In this document: positions 1 through 5,926 of the stretch, piece after piece
How the letters are laid out: each line of letters begins with the position of its first letter
How positions within the stretch are numbered: position 1 is the first letter of the stretch
Assembly: GCA_002343455.1 (NCBI GenBank)
Contig: DDSR01000298.1
Location: forward strand, 1-8,785
Length of the DNA stretch: 8,785 bases
Direction of reading: 5' to 3'
Origin: Deltaproteobacteria bacterium UBA2385
Lineage (GTDB): Bacteria; Myxococcota_A; UBA796; UBA2385
The notes under the pieces: generated by a model
Seen by the model: the letters and a program-made list of their open reading frames with translations, nothing else
The model's database searches: none
Told to the model about the DNA's origin: nothing
Program-made: the position numbers and the translations under genes

Positions 1-1359
1 GACCTGGGAGGCGACGGCCCCGACGGCCCCGGGGCGGGCGGGTCGGGCGAGGAGGAGGGCGAGAGCCCGCCACGCACGCCGACGCCGATGCCGGGGACCG
101 GGGAGGGACGGCCTCGCCCGCCGGCCGAGGATGAGCTCAGCTACCAGCCGATGGCCGCCGACCCCTTCGGCGCCAGCGTCGATCCCGGCCAGATGGAGGG
201 CCCCGAGCGCGGGGTCGAGAGCCGGGCGCTGGAGCTGCTGCGCCAGCTTCGCCAGGAGGGCAGCGAGGCCGAGCTCTCGCAGGCCCGGCAGCAGGCCCGG
301 GACGAGGGCAGCTCCTACGAGGAGATGGCCGCGATGCTGGAGCGGATGGAGGCCCCCTCGGGCGCCATCATCGAGGGCCGCGACCCCGAGCGCATCCCCG
401 TCAGCGAGCGCCCCGAGACCCGCGGGCTGGCCCTGGATCCCGACGTCGAGGCCCGCCCCCACAGCCACCTCTACCCGGAGTGGGACGCCGGCATCGAGGA
501 CCACAAGCCGGCCTGGGTGCGGGTCACCGAGTACACGCTGCTGCCCGGCAGCTCCGAATTCGTGCGCCGGGTGCGCGAGGAGCACGGCCCGCTGATCGCC
601 CAGGTGCGGCGCAGCTTCGAGGCCCTGCGCCCCGAGGGCGTGCGGCGCCTGCGGGGGGTGCCCGACGGGGACGAGATCGACCTGGAGCGCTGGGTCGAGG
701 CGATCACCGAGCGCCGTGCGGGGGGCACTCCCAGCGACCGCCTCTACACCCGGCACCAGCCGCGGGAGCGCGACGTCTCGGTCGCCTTCCTGATCGACAT
801 GAGCAGCTCGACCAACGAGCTGGCCAACGGCGATGGCAAGCGCATCATCGACGTCGAGAAGCAGGCCCTGGTGCTGATCGCCGAGGCCGTCGACGCCATC
901 GGCGACGCCTGCGCGATCTGGGGCTTCTCGGGCTACGGCCGCGACCAGGTGGCCTTCTACGAGGCCAAGGGCTTCGAGGACGCCTGGGACGACCGGGCCC
1001 GCGAGCGGGTCGGGCGCATGACCTGGAAGATGGAGAACCGCGACGGCGCCGCCATCCGCCACGCCACTCGCCGGATGAGCGAGCGCAAGAGCAAGATCAA
1101 GCTGCTGATCCTGCTGTCGGACGGGAAGCCGCTGGACTGCGGCTGCGATCACTACAGCGATCGGTACGCCCAGGAGGACACCCGGGTCGCCCTGGTCGAG
1201 GCCCGCAAGGCCGGCGTCCACCCCTTCTGCATCACGGTCGATCCGCAGGGCGGCGAGTACCTCGCCCGCACCTACGGCGAGGGCGGCTACACCGTCATCA
1301 ACCGGATCGAGGCCCTGCCGCAGCGGCTCCCGCTCATCTACCGGCGCCTCACTCGCTGA
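1..1359 (+). CDS. NorD/CobT-like von Willebrand factor A domain protein (5' partial)
   Basis: The frame is open from the first base, so the start lies outside the window; 452 residues are visible. The first 30 or so are a Gly/Asp/Glu/Pro-rich linker, typical of NorD- and CobT-type proteins. A charged helical region follows, then a conserved stretch (about residues 175-255) containing RRLRGVPDGDEIDLERWVEA and RRAG, which I recognise from NorD-like proteins. The C-terminal von Willebrand A domain (about 258-452) has the metal-site motif DMSSST at 266-271 and the second Asp in LLSDGKP (D374). It ends with the family pattern ITVDPQG...VINRIEALPQRLPLIYRRL. Such proteins work with a MoxR-class AAA+ ATPase (NorQ/CbbQ type) to insert metals into, or remodel, a target enzyme in the cytoplasm. 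The ATPase is not in the window, so the target is unknown. The family call is firm; a role in nitric oxide reductase is not shown. Confidence 0.85.
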   Translation, partial: DLGGDGPDGPGAGGSGEEEGESPPRTPTPMPGTGEGRPRPPAEDELSYQPMAADPFGASVDPGQMEGPERGVESRALELLRQLRQEGSEAELSQARQQARDEGSSYEEMAAMLERMEAPSGAIIEGRDPERIPVSERPETRGLALDPDVEARPHSHLYPEWDAGIEDHKPAWVRVTEYTLLPGSSEFVRRVREEHGPLIAQVRRSFEALRPEGVRRLRGVPDGDEIDLERWVEAITERRAGGTPSDRLYTRHQPRERDVSVAFLIDMSSSTNELANGDGKRIIDVEKQALVLIAEAVDAIGDACAIWGFSGYGRDQVAFYEAKGFEDAWDDRARERVGRMTWKMENRDGAAIRHATRRMSERKSKIKLLILLSDGKPLDCGCDHYSDRYAQEDTRVALVEARKAGVHPFCITVDPQGGEYLARTYGEGGYTVINRIEALPQRLPLIYRRLTR

Positions 1360-1379
1360 GGCGCTGCCTTGCCAGCGAG
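1352..1379 (+). terminator. Hairpin overlapping the stop of the VWA gene, possible terminator
   Basis: The arms CTCGCTG (1352-1358) and CAGCGAG (1373-1379) pair perfectly over 7 bp. An inner stem AGGC/GCCT (1359-1362 with 1366-1369) closes on the loop GCT, leaving three unpaired bases (1370-1372) on the 3' side. The stop codon TGA lies in the 5' arm and its junction. No T-tract follows, so this is not a classic intrinsic terminator; it may only attenuate or protect the 3' end. Confidence 0.35.
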
Positions 1380-1396
1380 GCCGACCGCAATAGGCT
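1369..1396 (+). promoter_or_regulatory. Possible sigma-70-like promoter for the YceI unit
   Basis: TTGCCA (1369-1374, five of six matches to TTGACA) is followed after 16 bases by TAGGCT (1391-1396, three of six matches to TATAAT, keeping the first TA and last T). Transcription would begin near 1403, about 19 bases before the ATG. The site lies in the only gap before the three-gene unit. The -10 match is weak and the -35 element overlaps the hairpin, so this is a suggestion only. Confidence 0.3.
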
Positions 1397-1421
1397 CGGC
1401 CGTTGCCTCCACGGGGATCTC

Positions 1422-2081
1422 ATGTCTGCACTCGTCTCCTCGCTCCTGCTCTTCCTCGCCTGCACCGGCTCGGACGCCCCGACCGTGCAAGAGGTCCAGC
1501 TCCCCGCCTCGCCCGCCGATGCCGTCCCCGTGGCGGTCAGCGGCCTGCCGGTCGCCAAGGGCACCGTCGCGCTGATCACGGTCAAAGACGCCGGCGTGCA
1601 GGTCCCCGCCCGCTTCGACCAGGTCAAGGGCAACATCACCCTGGACCCGGCCAACCTGGGCAAGAGCACGGGCACCCTGACCATCCCGCTGGCCAGCTGG
1701 AACAGCGATCTCGAGCTGCGGGATCAGCGCGTCAAGGAGACCTTCCTGCAGGTCGGGACCGCGGTCGACCCCAGCTTCGAGCTGCAAGGCATCGACGGGG
1801 CCAGCTCGGCCCTGATGGGCGAGGGCGCCTCGGCGACCGGCACCGCCCGCGGCCTGCTGCGCTGGGGCAGCACCGAGCAGGCGATCACCGCCCCGGTCCG
1901 CATCGAGCGCCTGCCCGGCAACAGCTACCGCGTCCATGTCGACGAGTTCAAGGTCTCGATCGCCTCCCTGGGCCTGGAAGAGCAGAAGGGCTTCTTGATG
2001 GAGCTCTGCATGCACGATGACCTGGCCGACGAGGTCGCGGTCCGCCTGGACTTCACCCTCGGCGCCGGGCAGGGCGGCTGA
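1422..2081 (+). CDS. YceI-like family lipoprotein
   Basis: A 219-residue secreted protein. It begins with a very short hydrophobic signal ending in a lipobox (FLAC, lipidated Cys14), so it should be anchored to a membrane on the periplasmic side. After a linker, residues about 45-213 fit the YceI beta-barrel: a GNITLDPANL-type strand, then TLTIPLASWNSDLELRD and VKETFLQV (about 85-111), the counterpart of the family's RD-x-HLK-x-x-xFFDV segment. YceI proteins bind polyisoprenoid or quinone-like lipids in a hydrophobic cavity; the ligand here is unknown. The ATG at 1422 is chosen because no other start exists in frame just upstream and it gives the signal peptide directly. Its ribosome site (GGGGA, 1413-1417) is weak and close. 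The n-region has no Lys or Arg, which is unusual. The stop overlaps the next start by one base (TGATG), implying coupled translation. Confidence 0.8.
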   Translation: MSALVSSLLLFLACTGSDAPTVQEVQLPASPADAVPVAVSGLPVAKGTVALITVKDAGVQVPARFDQVKGNITLDPANLGKSTGTLTIPLASWNSDLELRDQRVKETFLQVGTAVDPSFELQGIDGASSALMGEGASATGTARGLLRWGSTEQAITAPVRIERLPGNSYRVHVDEFKVSIASLGLEEQKGFLMELCMHDDLADEVAVRLDFTLGAGQGG

Positions 2082-2485
2082 TGGAGACCGGCCTGCTGCA
2101 CCTCCACCGCACCCTCGGCTATGTGATCTTCATCGCGGCCCTGGTCGATCTCGTCCTGATCCTCACAAAGGCCCGCAGCGACGCGCGGGTGGCCGGAGTG
2201 CTGGCCAAGGTCCACGCCATCGGCGTGCTCGGCGCCGGTCGGCTCAACATCGTGCTCGGCCTGGCGATGATGTTCGTGCTGCCCTGGGTGCAGCTCAGCT
2301 CCTGGTGGGCCTGGGCCGGCCTGCTGCTGTGGGGGCCGATCGAGGTGATCAGCAAGCGCTTCGTCAAGCCCGAGGTGGCCCTGGTTCGGGACGGCGGCAG
2401 CGCCAGCGGCAGGCTCCTCGTGGGCGCGGTCGTCGAGCTGCTGATCATCGTCGCCATCTTCGGCCTGATGACCGCGCGGCCCTGA
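2081..2485 (+). CDS. Small four-helix integral membrane protein
   Basis: A 134-residue protein that I cannot assign to a named family. Four hydrophobic segments are visible at about 12-29, 46-69, 74-90 and 111-130. The loops after helices 1 and 3 are rich in Lys/Arg, so by the positive-inside rule both ends should face the periplasm. Histidines occur only at 7, 9 and 45; His9 sits at the start of helix 1 (HRTLGY) and His45 at the start of helix 2. It starts on the last base of the upstream YceI stop and is followed four bases later by the phosphoesterase gene, so it belongs to a three-gene unit. Elsewhere YceI is often encoded beside a cytochrome b561-type membrane protein (YceJ). This could be a functional counterpart, but it is shorter and I cannot show that it binds haem. 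Confidence 0.75.
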   Translation: METGLLHLHRTLGYVIFIAALVDLVLILTKARSDARVAGVLAKVHAIGVLGAGRLNIVLGLAMMFVLPWVQLSSWWAWAGLLLWGPIEVISKRFVKPEVALVRDGGSASGRLLVGAVVELLIIVAIFGLMTARP

Positions 2486-2489
2486 GCCC

Positions 2490-3206
2490 GTGTCGCCCCC
2501 AGCGCTGCGACCGGCCTTCGCCGTCATCGGCGATGTGCACGCCAGCATGGAGCTGCTGCGGCAGGTCCTCGACCGCATCGACGAGGTCGACCCCCAGGCG
2601 GTCCTGATGGTCGGGGACCTCGCCTGCGCCGGCAATGGCCGGACCCGACGGGCGTCGTCGATCCAGCAGTACCGCGAGGACCTCGCCATGGTGCTGGCCG
2701 CCGTCCGGCAGCGCGGGCGTCCTTTCGCCTTCGTGCCCGGCAACCACGATCTTCGCGATCTCCCCGAGCCCGAGAACGTCGACGGGCGAGGTACCACCCT
2801 GGCCGGCCTGCGCGTCAGCGGCATCGGAGGTGCGGGCCCCGACATCTTCGGCTTCGCCTACGAGTGGCAGGAGGACGAGATCCGCCGCCTGCGCCTGCCC
2901 GCCGCCGACGTGCTGCTCTGCCACGCCCCGCCGCGCGAGACCTCGCTCGACCGCACCCACCACGGCTGGCATGTCGGCTCCACCGCCATCCGCGAGCGGG
3001 CCTCCGCCATGCGCGGCGTCCTGCTCTGCGGCCACATCCACGAGTCCGCCGGCGCCGCCATGCTCAACGACTGCCTGTGCATGAACGTGGGCGCCCTGGG
3101 CCGGCCCTTCGGGCGCCCCTGCCTGGGCTTCGTCCAGGATCTGGACCACCTCTGGCACGAGGACCTGGGCACCGGTCGGGTCCAGGAGTGGCGTCGGGGC
3201 GGCTGA
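2490..3206 (+). CDS. Calcineurin-like metallophosphoesterase
   Basis: A 238-residue cytoplasmic hydrolase with every core metal-binding motif of the family in order: GDVH (D15, H17), GDLACAG (D43), GNHD (N85, H86), CHAPP (H145) and GHIHE (H182, H184). It ends in the usual NVGALG strand. These residues hold two metal ions and cleave phosphomonoester or phosphodiester bonds. The substrate cannot be told from sequence; the short single-domain form without signal peptide resembles the YfcE/MJ0936-type enzymes and related small hydrolases. The GTG at 2490 is the start because an in-frame stop lies at 2469-2471 and the next ATG comes after the first motif. There is no clear ribosome site, so translation probably depends on the membrane-protein gene ending four bases earlier. 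Its stop lies three bases from the stop of the opposing lipoprotein gene. Confidence 0.9.
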   Translation: MSPPALRPAFAVIGDVHASMELLRQVLDRIDEVDPQAVLMVGDLACAGNGRTRRASSIQQYREDLAMVLAAVRQRGRPFAFVPGNHDLRDLPEPENVDGRGTTLAGLRVSGIGGAGPDIFGFAYEWQEDEIRRLRLPAADVLLCHAPPRETSLDRTHHGWHVGSTAIRERASAMRGVLLCGHIHESAGAAMLNDCLCMNVGALGRPFGRPCLGFVQDLDHLWHEDLGTGRVQEWRRGG

Positions 3207-3220
3207 GCCTCAGTCGGCCC
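3197..3220. terminator. Hairpin formed by two convergent stop codons
   Basis: The left arm 3197-3206 pairs with the right arm 3210-3220 over ten pairs (one G-T wobble, one bulged G), with the three-base loop GCC between them. The inner pairs are CTGA/TCAG: the plus-strand stop (TGA, 3204-3206) and the minus-strand stop (read from 3212-3210) form the top of the stem. Such a stem could end transcription from either side, though no T-tract flanks it. On the minus strand the wobble becomes a C-A mismatch, so the plus-strand hairpin is the stronger. Confidence 0.45.
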
Positions 3221-3797
3221 GCCCGTCCGCCTGGAAGTCGACCACCGCAGTGCTCGCGGCGGGGACCTGGACCCGCACCGTCTGGGTCTGGCCGTCGACC
3301 CGGGTGAGGCCGATGGTGCGCTCGCCCGCTGGTACGCTCGCCATGGTCGCCGCGCCGTCCGCGTCCAGGGGCCGGCCCTGGGCGGCCACGACGACCGCCG
3401 CCGAGCGCGTGCCGTCCTCGATCTGCAGCACCCGGCCTCCTCCCAGGACCAGCCGCCGCTCCAGGCCCGGCGAGAGGCTGGCCTCGCCCTCGCCGGCGCC
3501 CTTCCAGCTCAGCCGCAGCTCGGCCGAGCCGGTGTTGCGCAGCACCACGGTCGACGCGGAGCCGAGCACGGCCACCGCTGGCTGCGGTCCGCACTCGTCC
3601 CAGCTCAGGACCAGGGAGTCGGGCAGCCGGTCCTCTCCCGGAGCGTCGGTCCAGGCGATGGCCTGGGCTCGCCAGGGGCAGGGCGGCGGGGTCGAGGGGG
3701 AGGGCTGGCCAAGCAGCCGGACCTCGACCTGGCCGCGGGGACCGCCGTCCGGACCGGTCGGGCAGCCCAGCAGCAGGAGGGGGAGCAGGGGGAGCAC
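3210..3797 (-). CDS. Small lipoprotein, cupredoxin-like/carboxypeptidase-regulatory-like
   Basis: A protein of about 195 residues with a hydrophobic N-terminus and lipobox LLGC (Cys12), predicted to be membrane-anchored on the periplasmic side. After a Pro-rich linker, residues about 60-140 contain WDECGPQPAV and VVLRNTGSAELRL. The spacing recalls cupredoxin-like domains, where a Cys/Pro strand is followed by an 'RNTD' strand. The end (about 141-190, DADGAATMASVPAGERTIGL then VRVQVPA and TAVVDF) resembles the small beta-sandwich of carboxypeptidase-regulatory domains. Both resemblances are by eye. There is no histidine in the whole protein, so a copper site is very unlikely. The start is uncertain: GTG at 3797 gives a minimal signal peptide without basic residues, and the frame stays open to a stop at 3843-3845 with only CTG or ATC codons as alternatives. 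It follows the phosphatase-fold gene by 68 bp on the same strand. Confidence 0.65.
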   Translation of the reverse strand: MLPLLPLLLLGCPTGPDGGPRGQVEVRLLGQPSPSTPPPCPWRAQAIAWTDAPGEDRLPDSLVLSWDECGPQPAVAVLGSASTVVLRNTGSAELRLSWKGAGEGEASLSPGLERRLVLGGGRVLQIEDGTRSAAVVVAAQGRPLDADGAATMASVPAGERTIGLTRVDGQTQTVRVQVPAASTAVVDFQADGRAD

Positions 3798-3832
3798 AAG
3801 GTGCAGGGCGATCAGGAGAGCTCCATTCTGAA

Positions 3833-3852
3833 GAGCGTGATCTTAAGCGCTC
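3833..3852 (-). other. Weak inverted repeat in the AT-richer gap between two minus-strand genes
   Basis: The arms GAGCG (3833-3837) and CGCTC (3848-3852) surround a ten-base loop holding the palindrome CTTAAG. The surrounding bases 3821-3850 are about half G+C, clearly lower than the rest of the window. This gap lies after the phosphatase-fold gene and before the lipoprotein gene, so it may hold a promoter, a weak terminator or an operator. I cannot identify a convincing -35/-10 pair. Confidence 0.25.
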
Positions 3853-3865
3853 CGAGCCCCGTCGT

Positions 3866-4855
3866 TCAGCGGACTTCCATCACGATTCGCAACGCCTTGT
3901 GGTCGGCGCCGGGGATCCGATGGCGCCGCACCGAGCGCACCCTCAGCTCCGGGCCGGCGAGGGCCTGGTCCAGCTCGAAGAAGGGCAGGTTCGGCCAGCC
4001 TCCCCCCGCCGGCCAGCTGGCTTGCCAGGGCGCCCGCCCCCACTCGCTGCGCCGGAGGCCCGAGCTTCTCAGCAGGCGGCTGGCCGGCGTCCCGGGCACG
4101 TGGTTGAAGTCCCCCATCGCCAGGACCGGGTCGCCGGGCAGGCAGGGGCCCCACTGCCGGGCCATCCGGCCCCCGACGATGGCCTCGGCGACACGCTGGA
4201 CGTAGGGCAACAGCCCGCTGGGGTCGAGCGGCGCCGGCGGTGGGGCGTGCAGCCCCAGGATGCAGACCGGCTGGCTGCCGCCGCCCGCGCGGGGCACCGG
4301 GACCCGCAGCAGGCCGAGCGGCATGGTGAAGGTCTCGCTGCCGAACTCGGGGCTGACGGCGCCCTCGCAGGGCAGGCCCGGGCGGCAGAAAATGGCGGTG
4401 CCGTGCGAGGGACGCTTCATCGGGACGCCGTGGTTGTCGGCCACGCGCTGCAGCCCGGGGATCTCCTCGACCCGGCGCTCGATCGTGATCACGACGTCGG
4501 CGTGCAGGGCGGCTAGCGCCTCGGCCGCGCCGGGGGGGCCCTCGCTGAAGGCGTCCAGGTTGGAGCTGACGACCACGAAGCCGCCCTGGGGGACCTCGCC
4601 CAGAGGAGGGGGGCCCAGCACCAGCAGGTAGGAGAGCAGGGCCGGCGCCCAGACCCAGACGGGCGCGCGGGTCAGGGCGCAGGCGAGGCTGAGCAGGGCG
4701 CCCACCGCCATCAAGGGCGCGATGGAGGAGAGCAGCCCCGACTGGAGGATCTGGCCGGCGATGCGGTCCTGGGGCATCGGCCAGGCCAGCGCCCAGCACA
4801 GCCCGGCCAGCAAGGCGGGGGCCGCACAGAGCGTGAAGGGGCGGGCGCCGGACAT
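3866..4855 (-). CDS. Membrane-anchored endonuclease/exonuclease/phosphatase (EEP) family protein
   Basis: A 329-residue protein with two parts. Three hydrophobic segments (about 7-25, 40-62 and 66-82) form an N-terminal membrane anchor. The rest is an EEP hydrolase domain with its catalytic signposts in order: SSNLD (N99), ITIE (E126), GLHAP (H203), MGDFN (D249, N251), LDQ (D296) and ADH (D318, H319). Enzymes of this fold cleave phosphodiester or phosphomonoester bonds in nucleic acids, inositol phosphates or phospholipids. With Arg5 inside and Arg63 in the second inner loop, the topology places the catalytic domain in the periplasm, which argues against a DNA-repair role. The general form recalls YafD-type EEP proteins. 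ATG at 4855 is the start; a clear ribosome site is not visible. It is divergent from hemE across 41 bp and upstream of the lipoprotein gene. Confidence 0.85.
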   Translation of the reverse strand: MSGARPFTLCAAPALLAGLCWALAWPMPQDRIAGQILQSGLLSSIAPLMAVGALLSLACALTRAPVWVWAPALLSYLLVLGPPPLGEVPQGGFVVVSSNLDAFSEGPPGAAEALAALHADVVITIERRVEEIPGLQRVADNHGVPMKRPSHGTAIFCRPGLPCEGAVSPEFGSETFTMPLGLLRVPVPRAGGGSQPVCILGLHAPPPAPLDPSGLLPYVQRVAEAIVGGRMARQWGPCLPGDPVLAMGDFNHVPGTPASRLLRSSGLRRSEWGRAPWQASWPAGGGWPNLPFFELDQALAGPELRVRSVRRHRIPGADHKALRIVMEVR

Positions 4856-4884
4856 CCGCCCGGGCTAACCAGTCGGCCCCCTCC

Positions 4885-4893
4885 GAGGTGATC
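4885..4893 (+). promoter_or_regulatory. Strong ribosome binding site of hemE
   Basis: GAGGTGATC matches nine bases of the complement of the 16S rRNA 3' end and lies at good spacing before the ATG at 4897. It decides the start: the in-frame GTG at 4888 lies inside this site and is therefore unlikely to be used. Confidence 0.85.
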
Positions 4894-4896
4894 TCC

Positions 4897-5916
4897 ATGA
4901 GCCCCACCCTCCTCGCTGCCGCCCTCGCCGGCGAGACCACCGAGCGCCCCCCCGTCTGGATGATGCGGCAGGCCGGCCGCTACATGCCCGAGTACCGCGA
5001 GCTGCGGCAGCGCCTCTCCTTCCTGGAGCTCTGCGACGACGGCGACCTCTGCGCCGAGGTCACGATGCAGCCGCTGCGGCGCTACAACTTCGACGCCGGC
5101 ATCGTCTTCTCGGACATCCTGATCATCCTGCAGCGCATGGGGCTGGACCTCAGCTTCGGCAAGGGCCACGGCCCGGCCATCGCCAACCCGGTGCGCAGCA
5201 TGGCCGACATCCAGGCCCTGCGCGAGGTCGACGCGGTCCGCGATCTGCCCGCCCCGCTCAAGGCCCTGCGCATCCTCAAGGAGATCGCCCCGGTGCCCGT
5301 GCTGGGCTTCGCCGGCGCGCCCTTCACCCTGGCCTGCTACGCGGTCGAGGGCGGGGGCAGCCGCGACTGGGTGCGCACCAAGCGCCTGATGTGGGAGCAG
5401 CCGGCCGCTTTCCAGGCCCTGCTCGACCGCCTCGCCGACGCCGTGGGCGACCTGCTCCAGGCCCAGGTCGAGGCCGGTGCCGCCGGCGTGCAGCTCTTCG
5501 ACACCTGGGCCGGCGCCCTGCCGGTCGAGGATCTGCGTCGTTTCGCCCTGCCCGCCGCCGCCCGGGCGCTGTCCCGGGTCAAGGGCGCGCCCACCCTCTA
5601 CTTCACCCGCGACAGCGGCCCCTTCATGCCCTGGCTGCACGAGGCCGGCGCCTCGGCCATCGGCCTGGACTGGCGGGTCGACGTGGCCCACGCCCGCTCG
5701 GTGCTGGGGCCGGACGTTCCCGTGCAGGGCAACCTCGATCCGATCGCCCTCTTCGCCCCGGCCGAGGAGCTGGTCCGCAAGACCCGGGCGATCATCCAGG
5801 CCGCTGGCCCCCGCGGCTTCGTCTTCAACCTCGGCCACGGCATCGTGCCCGAGACCCCGATGGATGCGGTCGAGGTGGTCGTCGAGGCGGTCCGCGCCTG
5901 GCGATGGACCGGCTGA
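4897..5916 (+). CDS. hemE: Uroporphyrinogen decarboxylase HemE
   Basis: A 339-residue cytoplasmic enzyme that removes four acetate carboxyls from uroporphyrinogen III to give coproporphyrinogen III, the last step shared by the main haem routes. The sequence has both family signatures: PPVWMMRQAGRYMPEYRE (18-34) and GFAGAPFTLACYAVEGG (137-153). The expected active-site residues are all present: Arg24 in MRQAGR, Asp73 in FSDIL, Tyr148 in CYAVEGG and His314 in NLGHG. Length is normal for the family. Other landmarks are YFTRDSGPF, GLDWRVD and VQGNLDP. The ATG at 4897 is supported by a strong ribosome site. It is the first gene of a haem operon, with hemH starting ten bases after its stop. The promoter must lie in the 41 bp before it or inside the divergent gene. 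Identification is secure. Confidence 0.97.
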   Translation: MSPTLLAAALAGETTERPPVWMMRQAGRYMPEYRELRQRLSFLELCDDGDLCAEVTMQPLRRYNFDAGIVFSDILIILQRMGLDLSFGKGHGPAIANPVRSMADIQALREVDAVRDLPAPLKALRILKEIAPVPVLGFAGAPFTLACYAVEGGGSRDWVRTKRLMWEQPAAFQALLDRLADAVGDLLQAQVEAGAAGVQLFDTWAGALPVEDLRRFALPAAARALSRVKGAPTLYFTRDSGPFMPWLHEAGASAIGLDWRVDVAHARSVLGPDVPVQGNLDPIALFAPAEELVRKTRAIIQAAGPRGFVFNLGHGIVPETPMDAVEVVVEAVRAWRWTG

Positions 5917-5919
5917 AGG
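5915..5919 (+). promoter_or_regulatory. Ribosome binding site deciding the hemH GTG start
   Basis: GAAGG overlaps the hemE stop codon (TGA, 5914-5916) and lies seven bases before the GTG at 5927. This supports that GTG rather than any upstream codon of the long open frame, and couples hemH to hemE. Confidence 0.65.
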
Positions 5920-5926
5920 CGCGGCT

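Noticed and set aside
480..1421. Extension of the YceI frame far upstream to an ATG at 480
   Set aside because: The extra part is an Arg/Gly/Pro-rich shadow of the VWA gene in another frame, and a lipoprotein signal begins exactly at 1422.
3064..3594. Open frame of 176 codons on the minus strand overlapping the lipoprotein and the phosphoesterase
   Set aside because: Its product is Gly/Arg/Ala/Pro-rich without domain features, while the overlapping frames encode a lipobox protein and a full set of phosphoesterase motifs.
4888..4896. GTG at 4888 as the hemE start
   Set aside because: It lies within the ribosome binding site GAGGTGATC; the ATG at 4897 has ideal spacing to that site.
5477..5926. 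Extension of the hemH frame upstream into hemE
   Set aside because: The upstream part is a shadow of hemE. Ferrochelatase homology starts just after the GTG at 5927, which has a proper ribosome site.
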